DNA of 64,000 nucleotides, taken from contig CAZWVT010000005.1 in assembly GCA_964636665.1 (NCBI GenBank), positions 8,404-72,403 of the forward strand, given 5' to 3'. Position 1 is the first letter of the stretch. The number at the start of each line of letters is the position of its first letter. The DNA comes from JAAYLC01 sp964636665 (GTDB taxonomy: Bacteria > Bacteroidota > Bacteroidia > Flavobacteriales > Flavobacteriaceae). Made by a program: the position numbers and the translations under genes. This document shows positions 18,395 to 25,740 of the stretch, piece by piece. Below the pieces are notes generated by a model. The model was not told the origin of the DNA. It searched no databases and was given only the letters and a program-made list of their open reading frames with translations.

Positions 18395-18948
18395 ATCCGG
18401 AATTCATTTTGCATCAAATCAAAAATGCCAAAGAAGGAAAGCAGAGTGCATACAATTACCTGTTAAATACTTTTTGGAATGAAGTTTATGGTTTTCAAAT
18501 GAAACGCATACAAAATGAATATGAAGCAGAAGATATCACCATTGAAACCTTTGCCCGCGCTTTTGATAAAATCAATACTTTTGATACTAAGTATTCATTT
18601 TCCACTTGGCTGATAACCATTTCAAAGAACATTCAAATCGATAAATTCCGAAGTAAAAAAAACGAACATCATTCCCTTGCCGATATTGAAAAAGAAAAAA
18701 TAAAAAAAATTCCCGATGATTCTCCTTCCCCTGAAGACCGATTAATCCGCGAACAAAATCTTGCTCAACTGCTTCAATACATCAAATTATTAAAACCGGA
18801 TTATCAAAAAGTAATTCATCTTCGTTATTTTAAAGAAATGAGTTATAACGAAATTGCAAATGATTTAAATGAATCACTGAGCACGGTAAAAGTCCGTTTG
18901 TTGCGAGCCCGACAATTATTGGCTGAAATTATAAGCAACACGGATTAA
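18385..18948 (+). CDS. RNA polymerase sigma factor, sigma-70/ECF type
   Basis: A 187-residue two-domain sigma factor. Region 2 is visible as EAEDITIETFARAFDKINTF followed by FSTWLITISKNIQIDKFR. Region 4 ends in the HTH MSYNEIANDLNESLSTVKVR. Typical ECF length without regions 1 or 3. No anti-sigma factor or TonB-signalling receptor is adjacent, so its control is not visible here. It overlaps the glycosyltransferase by 10 nt, so both share a transcript. Confidence 0.93.
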   Translation: MEVNPEFILHQIKNAKEGKQSAYNYLLNTFWNEVYGFQMKRIQNEYEAEDITIETFARAFDKINTFDTKYSFSTWLITISKNIQIDKFRSKKNEHHSLADIEKEKIKKIPDDSPSPEDRLIREQNLAQLLQYIKLLKPDYQKVIHLRYFKEMSYNEIANDLNESLSTVKVRLLRARQLLAEIISNTD

Positions 18949-19013
18949 AAAGCTTGTACACTTTTCCTCTTTTTAAAAATTGCAGAATGTGTGAAAATCG
19001 TTTGCGCATTTTG

Positions 19014-19021
19014 TACTTTTG
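19014..19021 (+). promoter_or_regulatory. -7 element placed for near-leaderless lipA transcription
   Basis: TACTTTTG matches TAnnTTTG exactly and ends 6 nt before the ATG at 19028. The transcription start would fall at or within about 4 nt of the start codon. No good -33 was found. Confidence 0.55.
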
Positions 19022-19027
19022 TGTACC

Positions 19028-19900
19028 ATGAATACAACACTACCTAAGCAAGAGAAACAAACCGGGAAACCAAAATGGCTTCGGGTTAAGTTACCCAGCG
19101 GAAAGAAATATACCGATTTAAGAAATCTGGTAAACAAATACGAATTAAACACGATTTGCACCTCAGGAAGTTGCCCAAATATGGGTGAATGCTGGACAGA
19201 AGGAACAGCTACATTTATGATTTTAGGAAATATCTGTACGCGTTCTTGTGGATTTTGCGGTGTTAAAACCGGACGTCCGGAACAAGTGGCTTGGGATGAA
19301 CCGGAAAAAGTAGCCCGCTCAATCAAAATAATGCAGATTAAACACGCAGTTATCACCTCGGTAGATCGCGATGATTTACAAGACATGGGTTCTATTATTT
19401 GGGCTGAAACTGTTAAGGCCATCCGTCGCATGAATCCTGATACCACGCTCGAAACCCTTATTCCCGATTTTCAAGGTGTAGAAAGAAACATTGACCGAAT
19501 TATCGAAGTTCAACCCGAAGTTGTCAGTCACAATATGGAAACCGTAAAACGACTGACTCGTGAAGTTCGCATTCAGGCAAAATACGAACGCAGTCTTGAA
19601 GTATTGGATTATTTAAAAAAATCCGGTGTCCGACGTACCAAGAGCGGTATTATGTTAGGTCTTGGCGAACGAGAAGATGAAGTTGTAAAAACAATGGAAG
19701 ATTTGCGAAATGTAGGATTGGATATTGTAACCATCGGTCAGTACCTGCGACCTTCAAAAAATCACCTTCCCGTAAAAGATTTTATTTCTCCGGAACAATT
19801 TAAAAAATACGAAACCATCGGATTGAAAATGGGTTTCCGACATGTAGAAAGCGGTCCTCTTGTTCGTTCTTCATACAAAGCGCAAAAACATCTGACTTAG
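19028..19900 (+). CDS. lipA: Lipoyl synthase
   Basis: A radical-SAM enzyme inserting two sulfurs into octanoyl groups on lipoyl domains. Both Fe-S cluster sets are visible: auxiliary-cluster cysteines in CTSGSCPNMGEC (C44, C49, C55) and the radical-SAM CxxxCxxC in CTRSCGFC (C70, C74, C77). The conserved RSSY near the C-terminus is also present. I use ATG 19028, giving 290 residues. A longer frame begins at a TTG at 19019 that is actually the tail of the promoter -7 element. gap follows 10 nt later and may be co-transcribed. Confidence 0.97.
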   Translation: MNTTLPKQEKQTGKPKWLRVKLPSGKKYTDLRNLVNKYELNTICTSGSCPNMGECWTEGTATFMILGNICTRSCGFCGVKTGRPEQVAWDEPEKVARSIKIMQIKHAVITSVDRDDLQDMGSIIWAETVKAIRRMNPDTTLETLIPDFQGVERNIDRIIEVQPEVVSHNMETVKRLTREVRIQAKYERSLEVLDYLKKSGVRRTKSGIMLGLGEREDEVVKTMEDLRNVGLDIVTIGQYLRPSKNHLPVKDFISPEQFKKYETIGLKMGFRHVESGPLVRSSYKAQKHLT

Positions 19901-19910
19901 TTATCCGATT

Positions 19911-20906
19911 ATGAAAAAAATAAAGATAGGGATTAACGGTTTCGGCAGAATCGGACGAAGTCTTTTTCGATTATTACACAATCATCCTGCGATTGAGGTT
20001 GTTCATATTAATGATTTGGCAGATTCGCGCACGTTAAGTCATCTTTTAAAATATGACAGCGTTCATGGTATTTTTAATGCTGATGTCGGATTTCTCTCTA
20101 ATGCGATTATTGTAAATAATAAGGAGATAGTTTTCAGTTCGGAAAAAGAAATCGGTAATATTCCTTGGCCTTCCTTGGATGTTGTTATTGAAGCTACCGG
20201 AAAGTTTAAACACAAAACACAACTAAAACAACATCTTCAAAAAGGAGTTGAAAAAGTTATCTTATCTGTGCCACCGGCTGAAGATAACATAAAAACCATT
20301 GTTTTAGGAGTTAATGAAGAACTCATTTCGCCCGACGACAATATTATTTCAAATGCCTCCTGCACAACGAATAATGCAGCTCCCGTTTTAAAAATTATTC
20401 ACGAATTATGCACTGTGGAACAAGCCTATATCACTACAGTTCATTCCTATACTACCGATCAAAGCCTGCACGATCAGCCGCATCGCGATTTACGGAGAGC
20501 ACGAGCGGCAGGACAATCAATTATTCCGACAACTACCGGTGCTGCCAAAGCATTGACTAAAATTTTTCCCGATTTAGCCAATGTAATCGGCGGTGCAGGA
20601 ATTCGTGTTCCGGTTCCGAATGGCTCTCTTTCCGACATTACTTTAAACGTAAAAAAGGAAACTTCGATTGAAGAAATTAATCAGGCATTTAAGACTGCTT
20701 CAGAGACTTCAATGAAGGGAATCCTACAATATATGGATATTCCTTTAGTGTCTGTCGATATTGTAGGAAATACACATTCATGCATTTTCGACTCGGAAAT
20801 GACATCCGTAATTGGAAAAATGGTGAAAGTTATCGCTTGGTACGACAATGAGTACGGCTACGCTTCGAGAATTATTGATTTAATCGAAAAAATAGCCAGG
20901 AAATAG
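19911..20906 (+). CDS. gap: Glyceraldehyde-3-phosphate dehydrogenase, type I
   Basis: NAD-dependent oxidation and phosphorylation of glyceraldehyde-3-phosphate. The Rossmann motif INGFGRIGR is at the start, and VVHINDLAD has the Asp that favours NAD. The catalytic Cys is in SNASCTTNNAAP (C151), with its partner His in TTVHSYTTDQ. 331 residues is standard. It lies 10 nt after lipA. Flavobacteria often carry more than one gap gene, so a gluconeogenic or paralogous role is possible. Confidence 0.95.
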   Translation: MKKIKIGINGFGRIGRSLFRLLHNHPAIEVVHINDLADSRTLSHLLKYDSVHGIFNADVGFLSNAIIVNNKEIVFSSEKEIGNIPWPSLDVVIEATGKFKHKTQLKQHLQKGVEKVILSVPPAEDNIKTIVLGVNEELISPDDNIISNASCTTNNAAPVLKIIHELCTVEQAYITTVHSYTTDQSLHDQPHRDLRRARAAGQSIIPTTTGAAKALTKIFPDLANVIGGAGIRVPVPNGSLSDITLNVKKETSIEEINQAFKTASETSMKGILQYMDIPLVSVDIVGNTHSCIFDSEMTSVIGKMVKVIAWYDNEYGYASRIIDLIEKIARK

Positions 20907-20927
20907 CAATAAATATTTTTTTTTAAA

Positions 20928-21530
20928 TTAGACCGTTACTGATTCTTTAATACATTCGACCAAATCTTTTACAATTGCTTTTCCTTTATCCTTATTATAC
21001 CACACTTGAATTTGCTCTCTAAAGGTCTCGTCTAAAGCACCATGAGTTTCTTTATAATCTGTCACCAATTGCGTAGCCTCTTTTGAGCGCGGCCCCCAAG
21101 TTGACAATACCGAGTAGTTTTCATCCAATATGATTAACTTGGGAATTGAACGTGTACCATTGGTTAAAAATTTATCCATCAGTTCAAGATTTTCATCACG
21201 AAGGACAATTTTCAATATTATTTTGGGCGATAGCTGCGCAATTTTACTCAAAAAAGGGAGTGTCTGTGCTGCATCGCCACACCACGGTTCGCTGATGACC
21301 AACCAGGTCTGAGGTTGTTCTATATTTTTAAAAATAGTTGCTGAGGTTTCATCAATTACGGCGGTCTTGTCTAATCGTTTAGAACGGCTGTAATTCAATT
21401 TGGTATAACTGACTTTTTCTTCCGTGTGTTCTCCTGTGGTTTTATTTTCAGCCACTAATTGTGGTATTAATGCATTATATTGAGCATAATCCATAGCCTT
21501 GGCTACAGCATTTTTTAATAATGTTGTCAT
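20928..21530 (-). CDS. Thioredoxin-fold protein with CxxA active site
   Basis: A 200-residue cytoplasmic protein (no signal peptide) with a thioredoxin fold in its second half: strand TWLVISEP, then WCGDA, then a cis-Pro-like RSIPKLIIL. The resolving Cys is replaced by Ala (C84, A87), so it cannot make an intramolecular disulfide at that site. It may act as a monothiol reductase, peroxidase-like protein or binding protein. The family is common in Bacteroidetes. It converges with gap and lies downstream of the short anchored-peptide gene. Confidence 0.85.
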   Translation of the reverse strand: MTTLLKNAVAKAMDYAQYNALIPQLVAENKTTGEHTEEKVSYTKLNYSRSKRLDKTAVIDETSATIFKNIEQPQTWLVISEPWCGDAAQTLPFLSKIAQLSPKIILKIVLRDENLELMDKFLTNGTRSIPKLIILDENYSVLSTWGPRSKEATQLVTDYKETHGALDETFREQIQVWYNKDKGKAIVKDLVECIKESVTV

Positions 21531-21845
21531 TTTAAACTATTTATAATCAAGACAAATTTATCGCTTTTATTTATTACAAGTTATGAGCATTGTCATAAAT
21601 AGAACAAATTAAATTATTTAAAAAACAAAAACAGTCTTTGATGTTTTTCAGAATTAATTTTAGCTGAAAATGTAATGGCGGAAAGTTAAAAATAAAAAAC
21701 CTCACAATCAGTAGGAATGCAAGGTTTTCTCAAATTAAATTATTATTTTAAAAAGGAAGATTTGAACGTCTTCCTCCTTTTATATTTTACATGATTAAAG
21801 CAATGATATTTTTAAAATCGACAGCTAATAAAAGCCATGAAGAAA

Positions 21846-21865
21846 AGCAACCAGTTACGGTTGCT
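21846..21865 (-). terminator. Second hairpin downstream of the short anchored-peptide gene
   Basis: AGCAACC at 21846-21852 pairs with GGTTGCT at 21859-21865 (7 bp, 6-nt loop). On the minus strand it is followed by TTTTCTT. It lies just beyond the first hairpin and may be a back-up terminator. Confidence 0.5.
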
Positions 21866-21881
21866 GTTAATTTCATACATT

Positions 21882-21903
21882 AAAAACTTACGTGACGTAA
21901 GTT
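21882..21903 (-). terminator. Terminator of the short anchored-peptide gene
   Basis: AACTTACGT at 21885-21893 and ACGTAAGTT at 21895-21903 are perfect 9-bp complements around one base. On the minus strand a TTTTTA tract follows. It begins 7 nt past the stop codon. Confidence 0.7.
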
Positions 21904-21910
21904 GAAAATA

Positions 21911-22111
21911 TTATTTTTTCTTAAGTGTCTTTCTTATTCCAAGAGCGCCACCAATAGCCAATCCTAATGCTAACAACATGTTAATTGGAGCATCACTAGG
22001 TCCTGAAGGATCATTACCTCCTGGAAGATCAATTTGGGCATACGCAGAAACCCCTACCACGAGGAATACTACAAAAAACAATGCTACGTGTTTAAAATAA
22101 TTCATTTTCAT
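21911..22111 (-). CDS. Short exported protein with C-terminal transmembrane sorting-type tail (PID-CTERM-like)
   Basis: A 66-residue protein. Residues 1-26 form a signal peptide ending in SAYAQ. About 15 polar residues rich in Gly, Pro, Asp and Ser follow. Then comes API-N, a 15-residue hydrophobic helix rich in Leu, Ala and Gly, and a basic end RKTLKKK. This tripartite tail (short motif, helix, basic cluster) is that of C-terminal sorting signals, closest to what is called PID-CTERM in Bacteroidetes. Start 22111 is used because the longer frame opens with a TTG that is part of the promoter -7 element. It has its own promoter and terminators. Confidence 0.75.
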   Translation of the reverse strand: MKMNYFKHVALFFVVFLVVGVSAYAQIDLPGGNDPSGPSDAPINMLLALGLAIGGALGIRKTLKKK

Positions 22112-22171
22112 GTCTTGTACTTTTATAATTCGGTTTATCAGTTGAAATTTACAGTTTCGTAAACTATGAAG

Positions 22172-22204
22172 CAAACATACAATTTTTTTCTCTATAGTTA
22201 CAAA
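22172..22204 (-). promoter_or_regulatory. Promoter of the short anchored-peptide gene
   Basis: On the minus strand TTTG (22204-22201) is separated by 21 nt from TATGTTTG (22179-22172), an excellent Bacteroidetes promoter. The leader to ATG 22111 would be about 55 nt. Confidence 0.75.
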
Positions 22205-22300
22205 AGTTTTTATAAAAAATAATAATATTAATATAAACCAACCTAACGCTATCTCCTTTTTAGTTATAGTAAATTTTATCTAAGATTTTACTTTTAGAGG

Positions 22301-23740
22301 TTAAAACGTTACCACCAAATTTGCTGTAATCCCCGTACTTTTNNNNNNNNNNNNNNNNNNNNNNNNNNNNNNNNNNNNNNNNNNNNNNNNNNNNNNNNNN
22401 NNNNNNNNNNNNNNNNNNNNNNNNNNNNNNNNNNNNNNNNNNATATCGCCTTCACTTCCTAAAATCCCTCCTTTTGAAACACTCTTATCGATGATAACAT
22501 CCTGAAATGAAAGTACGGTACTCCATCTTGAGTTCCATCGGTTTTTAACTTCTATATTTACATCTCGGAAATAGCGCGGTCCTTTTCCTATAAACTTGAC
22601 GTCGTAAGTTTGTTCCTCGCTATTGAAATCAGCTTCAACTCCTGACCAGTAAGAGAAATTTCCGGCTATTTTTGTACCTACTTTCCCTAATGCGGATTCC
22701 CTGTCAAAAGTGTAATAAACATCGAATTGCATACCGACTTCTCCCACGCGTTGTTCATATTCGTCAAAAATTAATCTCGGCTGCGAATTATACACATAGA
22801 TATTGGAAAGCATATAATCGTGTTGTTTGGTTATTGCCGGAACGTAATTTAGCAATTGCTCATTGTATTGATTTCCTTCCGCATACCGATTTGCATAGAA
22901 AGAGAAATTCTCCAATCTGCGGAATGTTGTATTGATTCCCAATCCGCTTCGTGCATATCCTAAATTCACCAATAGCGCAGTTCCGTCAAATAATTGTGGA
23001 GAACTTACAAAACCATCTGTCACAATCACATCCGGATCTTTGGCTACCGCTTCGATTCCTCCGTATAAATTGTTGTACATTAAATCCAATCTTCCTGAAT
23101 AAGCGTTGACTGTAGAAGGAATGCTGTCACTGTTTTGACTCGCTTGGTAACGACCAACATAACTGGCACCAAATCTGACATCCACAGTTTGAAAATTTAA
23201 AAGATCACTTAAATAAACATTGGCATCCAAACCTTGTGTAACGCCTTCAGAAACATCAAATCCGTGACGTGTTTGCCCGTACACTCCCGTTAAATCAAAG
23301 GTAGCAGATGGTGTGTATTTTACACGAATCCCTTTTAATGCATTATTAATTCCCAATTGTCGGTCTTCCCATGAACGAAGAATAAGACCGCTTCCAAATT
23401 GCTCATAAAAATATCCTCCGGTAACATCCAAAGATTCATTTTTATAATTCAAATAATACGTTCCAATTCCGTTTTGATTATCCCACGTAGGCGAATATCC
23501 ATAAAGTGCCAATGGCAAATAGGATTCATATTGAATTCCGGCTGTAAAATCTCCGAGGCTATAATTAAGTTGAAGGTAATTATTTGCTCGAAATTGTTCG
23601 TCGGGAGCAGGAAAATCAAATTTTTCATCATCCAACAACCATTGCGAATTGGATTCCAATCCGCCAAAAAAATATCCGGTTTCTTGAGCAACGACCATAC
23701 CGCTGACAAGAATTAAAACACTCAAAAATAACTTTTTCAT
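22301..23740 (-). CDS. DUF6029 family outer-membrane protein, interrupted by an assembly gap
   Basis: A secreted protein with a signal peptide (residues 1-18, ending VVAQ). It continues as aromatic-rich alternating strands typical of an outer-membrane beta-barrel (GYFFGGLESNSQWL at the start, ending LVVTF with terminal Phe). The opening is characteristic of DUF6029. 445 residues are readable before a run of 100 N. The 12 codons after the gap stay in frame and end in a barrel-like C-terminus, but true gap length is unknown, so the total length is uncertain. It starts 23 nt after the TlpA-like gene stop, so they form an operon. Confidence 0.85.
   Translation of the reverse strand: MKKLFLSVLILVSGMVVAQETGYFFGGLESNSQWLLDDEKFDFPAPDEQFRANNYLQLNYSLGDFTAGIQYESYLPLALYGYSPTWDNQNGIGTYYLNYKNESLDVTGGYFYEQFGSGLILRSWEDRQLGINNALKGIRVKYTPSATFDLTGVYGQTRHGFDVSEGVTQGLDANVYLSDLLNFQTVDVRFGASYVGRYQASQNSDSIPSTVNAYSGRLDLMYNNLYGGIEAVAKDPDVIVTDGFVSSPQLFDGTALLVNLGYARSGLGINTTFRRLENFSFYANRYAEGNQYNEQLLNYVPAITKQHDYMLSNIYVYNSQPRLIFDEYEQRVGEVGMQFDVYYTFDRESALGKVGTKIAGNFSYWSGVEADFNSEEQTYDVKFIGKGPRYFRDVNIEVKNRWNSRWSTVLSFQDVIIDKSVSKGGILGSEGDXXXXXXXXXXXXXXXXXXXXXXXXXXXXXXXXXXKSTGITANLVVTF
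22343..22442. other. Assembly gap, exactly 100 N
   Basis: Bases 22343-22442 are all N. A run of exactly 100 is the customary placeholder for a scaffold gap of unknown size. It falls near the 3' end of the DUF6029 gene. Confidence 0.99.
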
Positions 23741-23763
23741 TAAAAGAATATTGAGAAGAGAAA

Positions 23764-24246
23764 TTAATTAGAAAATTCTTTAATCTTTTCGTAGAGCGCA
23801 AATTCTGCACCCGGGCTGTATCCCGAATGGCGATACACTATTTTATTGTCCTTGACCAACAATGTCATAGGAACAGTTGCAGCTCCAACGGCACGTTTAA
23901 AATCGTGATTTGTATCCAAAAGAACTGTGTAATCCCATCCTTTCCCATTAACCAAAGGTCTTACGCGTCTCAAAGTTCTTGAATCATCTACAGAAACTGC
24001 ATAGAGCTTGACATTCGTTTCTGCTTGCCAATCTTCATAAACTTCATTGATGGCATCCAATTCCTTTAAACAAGGAACGCACCAAGTTGCCCATAAAGAA
24101 ATAATCGTTACGGCATCATCGCTTCCCATGTCTTGCGAATTAAAAGTTTTTCCATCCAAGGTTTGTAAATCGATGCGAGGAACGTCATTTTGTCCTAAAA
24201 CAACTGCAGAACAAAACAGAAAACTTAAAAATATTATTTTTTTCAT
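23764..24246 (-). CDS. TlpA-like periplasmic thioredoxin
   Basis: A 160-residue exported redoxin. A signal peptide covers residues 1-18. The thioredoxin active site is WATWCVPC (C56, C59), and TVPMTLLV holds the cis-Pro. Such proteins reduce disulfides or haem-binding and cofactor-loading cysteines outside the cytoplasm. It is the first gene of a two-gene operon with the DUF6029 barrel and is divergent from the Omp28-type lipoprotein, which also carries a CxxC. That suggests a shared redox job at the envelope. Confidence 0.92.
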   Translation of the reverse strand: MKKIIFLSFLFCSAVVLGQNDVPRIDLQTLDGKTFNSQDMGSDDAVTIISLWATWCVPCLKELDAINEVYEDWQAETNVKLYAVSVDDSRTLRRVRPLVNGKGWDYTVLLDTNHDFKRAVGAATVPMTLLVKDNKIVYRHSGYSPGAEFALYEKIKEFSN

Positions 24247-24311
24247 AAGGGATATAATTACATTTTAAAGCAATATTAAGTTTTTTAAATATATTTCAGG
24301 GCTTCTAAAGA

Positions 24312-24330
24312 ATGATTTTTTAAAAATCAT
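24312..24330. promoter_or_regulatory. Perfect inverted repeat between divergent TlpA-like and Omp28 genes
   Basis: ATGATTTTT (24312-24320) and AAAAATCAT (24322-24330) are perfect complements around one T. The element lies midway in the 137-nt divergent intergenic region, 20 nt upstream of a -7-like TATCTTAG at 24351. It could be an operator for both directions. Its AT-richness makes chance plausible. Confidence 0.4.
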
Positions 24331-24383
24331 ACGGTTCATTATTTTCGTTTTATCTTAGCAATCTATTCTAAAAAAATATTAAA

Positions 24384-25676
24384 ATGAAATCGTCAAGTAA
24401 ATTTTTACTTCTATTTATTATAATACTAAGCTTCTCGTGTAGCCGTAAAGAAGACCCGATTAACATCAATTCCCAACTTTCAATTGAGTTAAAAAGCGAT
24501 GTTAGTTCTTCCAATTCAGAATTGATTGGAATGAATACAACTGTTGTTTTTACAGTTGAAGGAAGTGATGGCGAAGATTACACCAACGAATCTATAATAC
24601 TGATTGATAATGAAGAGATTTCAGGAAACACTTATTATTTTGAAAATCCGGGCGTGTATGTAGCCAAAGCGATTTATGAAAACATAACGAGTAACGAGAT
24701 TTCTTTTGAAGTTCTTGAACCGGATACCTATACATTGACGATTGATTTTCCCAAAGCATTGAGAAATCAGCCCATTAATTTTGGATTGATTAATGATCAA
24801 GGCGTAAATGTATCTGATGAAGCTGTTTTTTTCGTAAATGGAAATGAAATAGAAGGAAATGTTTTTTCATCATCCGTAGAAGCTGAATATGAAGTATATG
24901 CATCGTATGTTATAAATAATAAAAGCTATTTGAGTGATATTGAAAACTTTGAAACATTCATCCCAAAAAGGAAAGTAGTCGTAGAAGATTATACCGGCAC
25001 TTGGTGCGGATTTTGTCCTGCCGTTGCTGTAGCTATTGACGAGTTACGTGCTGTTACAGATGATGTGGCGGTGGTAGCGATTCACAAATCATCTTCTTCT
25101 ATTCCCGATCCGTTGAATTTTGACCGAATTTCAGAACTTCAAGATATGTTTGATGTCGATAACGGATTTCCAAAAGCGCAAATTAATCGAACGGTTCCTT
25201 GGCCAAGACCTTATGATTTGGGGCAGGCAACTTCGATGGCAGGGCAAAACACCGATGTTTCAATTGCAATAAACTCCAGATTAAACGGCGACAATCTTTC
25301 GGTTGCTGTCGATGTAATTTATGAAAACGGATCCAATCAAGGAGATAAATTAGTTGTTTATCTTCTGGAAAACGGCGTAGTTTCACCGCAAGCAAATTAT
25401 TACGACCAAACTCCGGGACATCCTTATGAAGGAAAAGGAAATCCGATTGAAAATTACGTTCACAACGACGGACTCAGAAATTCGCTTTCCAATCTTTTTG
25501 GAGATGCCATTCCCAACTTACCAGCTTTTGAAGTGTATAGCAAAACATACAACTTTACTGTTCCTTCACACTATGTTGGCGAAAATCTCAGCTTTGTCAT
25601 CATGGTTGTAGATTCTGAAAACAATGCTAAAAATGCACAATACGCCAAGATTAATGAAAGCAAAAACTATGAATAA
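24384..25676 (+). CDS. Omp28-related lipoprotein with thioredoxin-like CxxC
   Basis: A 430-residue outer-envelope lipoprotein. The lipobox ILSFSC gives lipid-modified C19, followed by Ser/Arg/Lys/Glu. Residues about 30-190 look like two Ig-like beta domains. The Omp28 module starts near residue 198 and contains EDYTGTWCGFCP (C208, C211), a thioredoxin-type motif, with a conserved region to the C-terminus. Omp28 was described in Porphyromonas as an outer-membrane adhesin or receptor; the CxxC suggests redox activity, which is inference. It ends in a strong terminator. Confidence 0.9.
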   Translation: MKSSSKFLLLFIIILSFSCSRKEDPININSQLSIELKSDVSSSNSELIGMNTTVVFTVEGSDGEDYTNESIILIDNEEISGNTYYFENPGVYVAKAIYENITSNEISFEVLEPDTYTLTIDFPKALRNQPINFGLINDQGVNVSDEAVFFVNGNEIEGNVFSSSVEAEYEVYASYVINNKSYLSDIENFETFIPKRKVVVEDYTGTWCGFCPAVAVAIDELRAVTDDVAVVAIHKSSSSIPDPLNFDRISELQDMFDVDNGFPKAQINRTVPWPRPYDLGQATSMAGQNTDVSIAINSRLNGDNLSVAVDVIYENGSNQGDKLVVYLLENGVVSPQANYYDQTPGHPYEGKGNPIENYVHNDGLRNSLSNLFGDAIPNLPAFEVYSKTYNFTVPSHYVGENLSFVIMVVDSENNAKNAQYAKINESKNYE

Positions 25677-25697
25677 ACAATGAGTTTTTAAATTTAA

Positions 25698-25738
25698 AAG
25701 CCGTCTTAGTTTTTGATTAGGACGGCTTCTTTTTTTAT
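25698..25738 (+). terminator. Terminator after the Omp28 gene, probably bidirectional
   Basis: AAGCCGTC at 25698-25705 pairs with GACGGCTT at 25721-25728, extended by a G-U and two A-T pairs, followed by TTTTTTT. The 3' end of the converging enoyl-CoA hydratase gene lies 3 nt beyond, so it may serve both. Confidence 0.9.
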
Positions 25739-25740
25739 TC

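Larger units (their letters stand above)
21531..21910. other. 380-nt non-coding stretch with tandem hairpins
   Basis: No convincing gene. Two short open frames of about 30 codons occur (21791-21883 forward, 21787-21876 reverse). The region contains the two terminator-like hairpins listed separately. A 7-bp stem, AGGAAGA at 21754-21760 with its complement at 21769-21775, and a loose AAAACCT/AGGTTTT pair around 21700 may also fold. Confidence 0.6.

Noticed and set aside
18973..19446. 157-codon reverse frame over the lipA 5' region
   Set aside because: lipA motifs are decisive on the forward strand; the reverse frame is a shadow.
21787..21883. Two overlapping small ORFs of about 30 codons, one per strand, in the 21.5-21.9 kb intergenic region
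   Set aside because: Too short, with no promoter, and they run through terminator-like hairpins.
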